Assembly (NCBI GenBank): GCA_946631535.1
Contig: CAMPAF010000118.1
Span: forward strand, 1-8,659
Direction: 5' to 3'
DNA length: 8,659 nt
Source: an uncultured Verrucomicrobiota bacterium
GTDB lineage: Bacteria > Verrucomicrobiota > Kiritimatiellia > RFP12 > UBA1067
Shown here: piece after piece, positions 7,205-8,659 of the stretch
Layout of the letters: the number at the start of each line of letters is the position of its first letter
How positions within the stretch are numbered: the first letter of the stretch is position 1
Translations under genes and position numbers: made by a program
Notes under the pieces: model-generated
What the model saw: only the letters and a program-made list of their open reading frames with translations
Told to the model about the DNA's origin: nothing
The model's database searches: none

Positions 7205-7582
7205 ATGACACGAAGAACGGCAATCACAACAACAGCATTGGCGGTCGGCGGGCTTCTCGCCGGCTGCGGAAAGGAACAGAAGAAGATGGTCAAGCACGTG
7301 ATCCTCTGGAAACTGAAGGACGACATCGCGGACAAGGCCGCGGTGAAGGCCGGCATCAAGGCCGGACTCGAGGGACTCAAGGGCGTCGTTCCGGGGTTGA
7401 CCGAGATAATCGTCCGCACCGATGGACTCGCCAGCTCGAACGCCGACGTGATGCTGGACTCGACGCTCGAGTCGGAAGAGGCGCTCAAGGGCTACGCCGT
7501 CCACCCCGCCCACGTCAAGGTGGCGAACGAGAAGGTCCGCCCGTTCACCCAGACGCGCCTCTGCCTCGACTACCTGATCTAG
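7205..7582 (+). CDS. Dabb-domain (stress-responsive alpha/beta barrel) lipoprotein
   Basis: This 125-residue protein begins with an export signal. Arg3-Arg4 and a hydrophobic stretch lead to the lipobox LAGC with Cys21, so the mature protein should be lipid-anchored; the twin arginine also allows Tat export. From Met28 the sequence MVKHVILWKLKDDIAD is the typical opening of a stand-alone Dabb protein, a small dimeric ferredoxin-like barrel. It continues through KAGLEGLKGVVPGL and ends YAVHPAHVKVANEKVRPF, with the family's conserved H-P-x-H. Dabb proteins are often cytoplasmic and of unclear function, so the lipoprotein signal is notable. AAGGA at 7271-7275 lies 10 nt before the Met28 codon, so an internal start giving a soluble form is possible. 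The gene converges on the heparinase-like gene with a 7-bp gap. The biochemical role is unknown. Confidence 0.8.
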   Translation: MTRRTAITTTALAVGGLLAGCGKEQKKMVKHVILWKLKDDIADKAAVKAGIKAGLEGLKGVVPGLTEIIVRTDGLASSNADVMLDSTLESEEALKGYAVHPAHVKVANEKVRPFTQTRLCLDYLI

Positions 7583-7584
7583 CC

Positions 7585-7602
7585 CAGCACTAGCGCGTGC
7601 TG
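7585..7602. terminator. Short hairpin between convergent genes
   Basis: CAGCAC (7585-7590) pairs with GTGCTG (7597-7602) around a 6-base loop. It begins just after the lipoprotein stop and overlaps the last codons of the heparinase-like gene. No U-tract follows, so its role as a terminator is weakly supported. Confidence 0.28.
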
Positions 7603-8659
7603 TACACGGTCGTGAAGGTGGCCTCGGCGACGGGTTCCTTGAACGTGAACGCGAGGCGCTGCGGCGAGGGGTGGCCCGGATTCTCGATCAGCTCCTTCGT
7701 GAACGCCACCGGCGCAGACGACTGCACGGCCATCTTCATGCGGCGGTAGGTCTTCGGCTGCTTCTTGAACGTGAATTCGGTGAAGTCGTCGTTTGCCGTC
7801 CACTCGCGGTACGTGATCACAGGCACCTCGAAGGCCGTCGGCTCCGAGAACGCAACGCGGTCCGTGATCGTGATGGTGACGTTCGCGCGGTCGAACGTCA
7901 TCGTGCGCACGAGCGACTTCAGCGCCGGCACGTCGTAGGCCGCCGTATAGTCGAATTCGACCACGTCCTTCTTGTCCGTGAACTCCGTACGCAGCACCTT
8001 GGCGGCGGCGGCACGTCCGGTCTTCTGCAGCTTGCCCCCAATCACGGGCACTGGATGGCCGTAGGAGTTGAGCACCTTCGAGACGTAGCGCTCCTTCGAG
8101 AACGTGCGGCGCGTGTATGTCTCGCCGCCCGGGTCGCCGCCCATCTCGGCGCCGTCAAGCATGATCGCGTAGGATCCAACGTCGTTGTGGTTGTGCAGCT
8201 CGGCGTTGTGGCCGCCCTTGATGGCGATGCTGAAGCGCATCGTCCGCTCCGGCCACACGCCGCGCGAGATGAGCACCTGCGCGTCGGGGAACCACGTGCG
8301 GGTCGGCAGCGTGTCGAATCCGCCCGTGTATGCAGGACCGGGATCCTGCCCGAACGCGCGGAGGCTGATCGCGGTCAAGTCGCCCGCGAGGAGATCCTGC
8401 TCGGCCGCGCGGCGGCAGACGATGTCGGGGAACACCTGACGCTGGAGCGCGAGCAGTACCGGACTCGGGTTGCCACCGCCGTCCGCAAAGTGCGGCGACT
8501 TCCAGTCCATCAGCTGGTAGCCGTATGGGTACATCATCACGGCGCGGTTCTTGGGATCGGAGAAGAGGTTGACCTTGCCGCCCGTCGCGGCGCGTACGGC
8601 GAGTCCGAGCGTGAGGTGGTGTCCGTAGCCGTAGTTCCAGTAGCCCATGCCCTCGGAGC
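7590..8659 (-). CDS. Heparinase II/III-family protein (probable polysaccharide lyase), 5' part outside window
   Basis: The visible 355 C-terminal residues match the heparinase II/III-like family, whose members cleave uronic-acid polysaccharides by beta-elimination, usually outside the cytoplasm. The reading frame is open to the right edge, and the residues before the internal ATG at 8648 (S-E-G) complete the family motif EGMGYWNYG, so 8648 is not the start. A second hallmark is HNHNDVGSY (codons around 8195-8169), which contains catalytic or metal-associated histidines in the family. LNSYGHPVPVIGG follows. The remaining C-terminal part is beta-rich with many alternating hydrophobic residues, as expected for the sandwich domain. 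The N-terminal alpha/alpha barrel and any signal peptide lie outside the window. The lyase family and substrate (heparin, alginate, ulvan or other) cannot be assigned from this part. Confidence 0.85.
   Translation of the reverse strand, partial: SEGMGYWNYGYGHHLTLGLAVRAATGGKVNLFSDPKNRAVMMYPYGYQLMDWKSPHFADGGGNPSPVLLALQRQVFPDIVCRRAAEQDLLAGDLTAISLRAFGQDPGPAYTGGFDTLPTRTWFPDAQVLISRGVWPERTMRFSIAIKGGHNAELHNHNDVGSYAIMLDGAEMGGDPGGETYTRRTFSKERYVSKVLNSYGHPVPVIGGKLQKTGRAAAAKVLRTEFTDKKDVVEFDYTAAYDVPALKSLVRTMTFDRANVTITITDRVAFSEPTAFEVPVITYREWTANDDFTEFTFKKQPKTYRRMKMAVQSSAPVAFTKELIENPGHPSPQRLAFTFKEPVAEATFTTVYSTR

Noticed and set aside
7590..8648. ATG at 8648 as the true start of the heparinase-like gene
   Set aside because: Codons upstream of it complete the EGMGYWNYG family motif, so the gene continues beyond the window.

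Overview
This is a GC-rich, gene-dense window with five transcription units arranged alternately: fusA (minus, runs off the left edge), etfB-etfA (plus), a 1114-residue acyltransferase/dehydratase/phosphopantetheinyl-transferase fusion (minus), a Dabb-domain lipoprotein (plus), and a heparinase II/III-family protein (minus, runs off the right edge). No rRNA, tRNA, CRISPR array, transposase or integrase is visible. The host is most likely a free-living or gut-associated bacterium of the PVC group (Lentisphaerae/Kiritimatiellae-like) or another lineage with unusual EF-G forms. That is an inference from the divergent EF-G outside a str operon, the secondary-lipid-synthase-like fusion and the polysaccharide-lyase-like gene; no marker here fixes the taxon.

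Left part (1-3591): a divergent pair. EF-G is intact in frame over 609 residues with all GTPase motifs, but its domain IV lacks the usual SGGRGQYG-type segment and the histidine at the domain IV tip. On the other strand a two-gene operon encodes a divergent electron transfer flavoprotein. The intergenic region carries two back-to-back extended -10 promoters, both TGGTATAAT.

Middle (3594-7023): a stand-alone fusion protein whose AT-like and DH-like domains appear to have lost catalytic residues while the C-terminal Sfp-type PPTase looks complete. It has no KS or ACP domain, and none is encoded beside it. It has its own TTGACA/TAGCAT promoter and possibly an 11-residue upstream ORF ending in an ATGA overlap with its start codon.

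Right part (7024-8659): a T/A-rich array of degenerate TTTAACCC units between two divergent promoters, then a small lipoprotein with a Dabb domain, convergent with a heparinase II/III-like gene. A third TGGTATAAT promoter precedes the lipoprotein. At fusA and at the lipoprotein gene this box lies so close to the ATG that the mRNAs should be almost leaderless. The repeated promoter box, the near-leaderless starts, the degenerate AT/DH with live PPTase, and the intergenic array are the most distinctive signals here.
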